This document shows positions 5,279 to 6,483 of a stretch of DNA of 6,483 bases, one piece after another. Numbering within the stretch: position 1 is the first letter of the stretch; each line of letters begins with the position of its first letter. Location of the stretch: positions 1 through 6,483 of the forward strand of contig OMSP01000046.1 in the NCBI GenBank assembly GCA_900313775.1. The letters are read 5' to 3'. Under the pieces are notes generated by a model. That model searched no databases. It had not been told where the DNA came from and was given only the letters and a program-made list of their open reading frames with translations. A program made the position numbers and the translations under genes. The DNA is from an uncultured Eubacteriales bacterium (lineage in GTDB: Bacteria > Bacillota > Clostridia > Lachnospirales > Lachnospiraceae).

Positions 5279-6483
5279 GTGATTGCACTTGATATACAGC
5301 ATATTTCGAAATCTTACGACGGGGTCCCGGTCCTGAGGGACCTCGCCTTTGGCGTGGAGAAAGGATCAAAGACTGCGCTCATCGGAGTTAACGGCGCAGG
5401 CAAGACCACGCTGATGCGGCTTATAACCGGCGCGGAGGAGCCCGATGAGGGGCAGATCGTCATTGCCTCAGATCTGAAAGTCGGATATCTCGCACAGGAC
5501 AGAAGAGAAGACGAAAAAATCCAAAAGGATGCCGGAGGCTCACAGACGGTCTTCGATGTGCTTTCCTATGCCAAGCGAGAGGTGGTCGGGCTTGAAAGGC
5601 AGCTCGAGAAAGCTGAAGCGGCGTTGACAGGACTATCCGGAGACGAACTTGTAAAGGCGCTTGCGGAAACAGAGCGCCTGCGTCAGCGGTTTCAGTTTCT
5701 GGAAGGTTACGCCTGGCGGGGACAGGTGCTCGGCGTGGCGCGTGGTCTCGGATTTGAAGATCAGGATTTGGACCGGCGTATTGATTCGCTGTCGGGAGGA
5801 GAGTATATGAGAGTCGCCCTCGGGGCGGTGCTGCTGCGGGATGCGGATGTCCTGCTGCTCGATGAGCCGACGAATCATCTTGATATCAGTTCGATCCGGT
5901 GGCTTGAAAACTATCTCGCCCGACTCAAACAGACCATCATCGTGATCTCCCATGACCGGTATTTTCTCAACCGTATCGTCGACCATGTGGTCGAGATAGA
6001 GCGGGGATGCGCGAGGTCCTATCGGGGGAACTATACTGATTTTGCGAAGAAAAAGAAAGAGATCCGCAAGAGTGAGATGCATGCTTATCTCAAACAGCAG
6101 CATGAGATAAAGCATCAGGAAGCAGTCATCGAGAAGCTGAAGCAGTTCAATCGCGAAAAGTCGATCAAGCGCGCCGAGAGCCGCGAAAAGATGCTGGACA
6201 AGATGGATGTGCTCGAACGTCCGGAGGCAGAGCTTGCCGGTATGCAACTGTCATTTGCACCGGAGTCGCGGAGCGGCGAAGAGGTATTGGGCGTACAGGA
6301 TCTTACAGCCGCTTTTGGCGACAGGTTGCTCTTTGCCGATGTCTCTCTTCAGATCCGCCGCGGAGAGCATGTTGCGCTGATCGGAGACAACGGGACCGGC
6401 AAGACGACGATACTGAAAATGCTGACACATGAGCAGACCGACCGATCACGGACGGATGGAGATGATTTGTGGGCCAAGTCGGC
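5279..6483 (+). CDS. ABC-F family ATPase (ribosome-associated type), 3' end outside window
   Basis: This soluble protein has two ABC domains and no membrane segment; 401 residues are visible of about 600-650 usual for the family. Domain one has Walker A GVNGAGKT (36-43), Q-loop Gln73, a helical arm about 84-140, signature LSGGE (171-175), Walker B LLLDEP (192-197), TNHLD (198-202) and switch ISHD (223-226). The inter-domain linker (about 255-315) is highly charged and contains FNREKSIKRAESREKM (290-305), typical of clostridial and bacillar ABC-F proteins of the YdiF kind. Domain two begins with Walker A GDNGTGKT (369-376). ABC-F proteins bind the ribosomal E site and relieve stalling or antibiotic block. 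The start is GTG 5279, the first possible start after an in-frame TGA at 5261; GGTGAGGT (5259-5266) lies rather far upstream. The gene follows the synthetase by 33 bp without a terminator, so they are probably cotranscribed. The last 15 or so codons look out of register with the family. Confidence 0.9.
   Translation, partial: MIALDIQHISKSYDGVPVLRDLAFGVEKGSKTALIGVNGAGKTTLMRLITGAEEPDEGQIVIASDLKVGYLAQDRREDEKIQKDAGGSQTVFDVLSYAKREVVGLERQLEKAEAALTGLSGDELVKALAETERLRQRFQFLEGYAWRGQVLGVARGLGFEDQDLDRRIDSLSGGEYMRVALGAVLLRDADVLLLDEPTNHLDISSIRWLENYLARLKQTIIVISHDRYFLNRIVDHVVEIERGCARSYRGNYTDFAKKKKEIRKSEMHAYLKQQHEIKHQEAVIEKLKQFNREKSIKRAESREKMLDKMDVLERPEAELAGMQLSFAPESRSGEEVLGVQDLTAAFGDRLLFADVSLQIRRGEHVALIGDNGTGKTTILKMLTHEQTDRSRTDGDDLWAKS

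Overview
The window looks like chromosomal DNA of a Gram-positive anaerobe of the Clostridia, probably near Lachnospiraceae. This is inferred from AGGAGG-type ribosome sites, sigma-A-like promoters, tight operons, roughly 50% GC, a YtrA-type GntR/ABC-2 cassette, and a YedE-type selenium/sulfur transporter paired with a TusA-fold protein. All six genes read left to right. There is no rRNA, tRNA, insertion sequence or CRISPR array.

Region 1 (1-2150) is a self-contained three-gene operon: a YtrA-subfamily GntR repressor, an ABC ATPase and a six-helix ABC-2 permease. A near-consensus promoter (TTGACA-N17-TATATT) lies inside a cluster of inverted repeats built on TGTAYT half-sites, which are good candidates for the GntR operator. 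The leader then carries several short palindromes. The permease gene overlaps the ATPase gene by 7 nt, and a strong hairpin terminator closes the unit. The expected behaviour is repression by the GntR protein until a signal releases it and the exporter is made; the substrate is unknown.

Region 2 (2208-3690) has a promoter whose -35 box sits between the arms of a 6-6-6 dyad. It drives a YedE/YeeE-family membrane protein and a 68-residue TusA-like protein whose start overlaps the transporter stop by one base. By family knowledge this is an uptake-plus-carrier pair for reactive selenium or sulfur, with a cysteine relay through the membrane to the CPxP cysteine of the carrier. A 12-bp perfect hairpin ends the unit.

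Region 3 (3691-6483) starts immediately after that terminator. It holds an asparagine-synthetase-like protein with an intact ATP-pyrophosphatase/synthetase domain but a beheaded glutaminase domain without the N-terminal catalytic cysteine. It is followed 33 bp later by an ABC-F ATPase with a GTG start that runs off the window. The last 50 or so bases of the ABC-F gene read as if family-like sequence were split over frames, which suggests sequence error or decay at the edge.

The most interesting items are the conserved-looking synthetase that cannot use glutamine in the usual way, and the dyad-rich control regions of the first two operons. I see no convincing evidence of a wholly new defence or mobile system.
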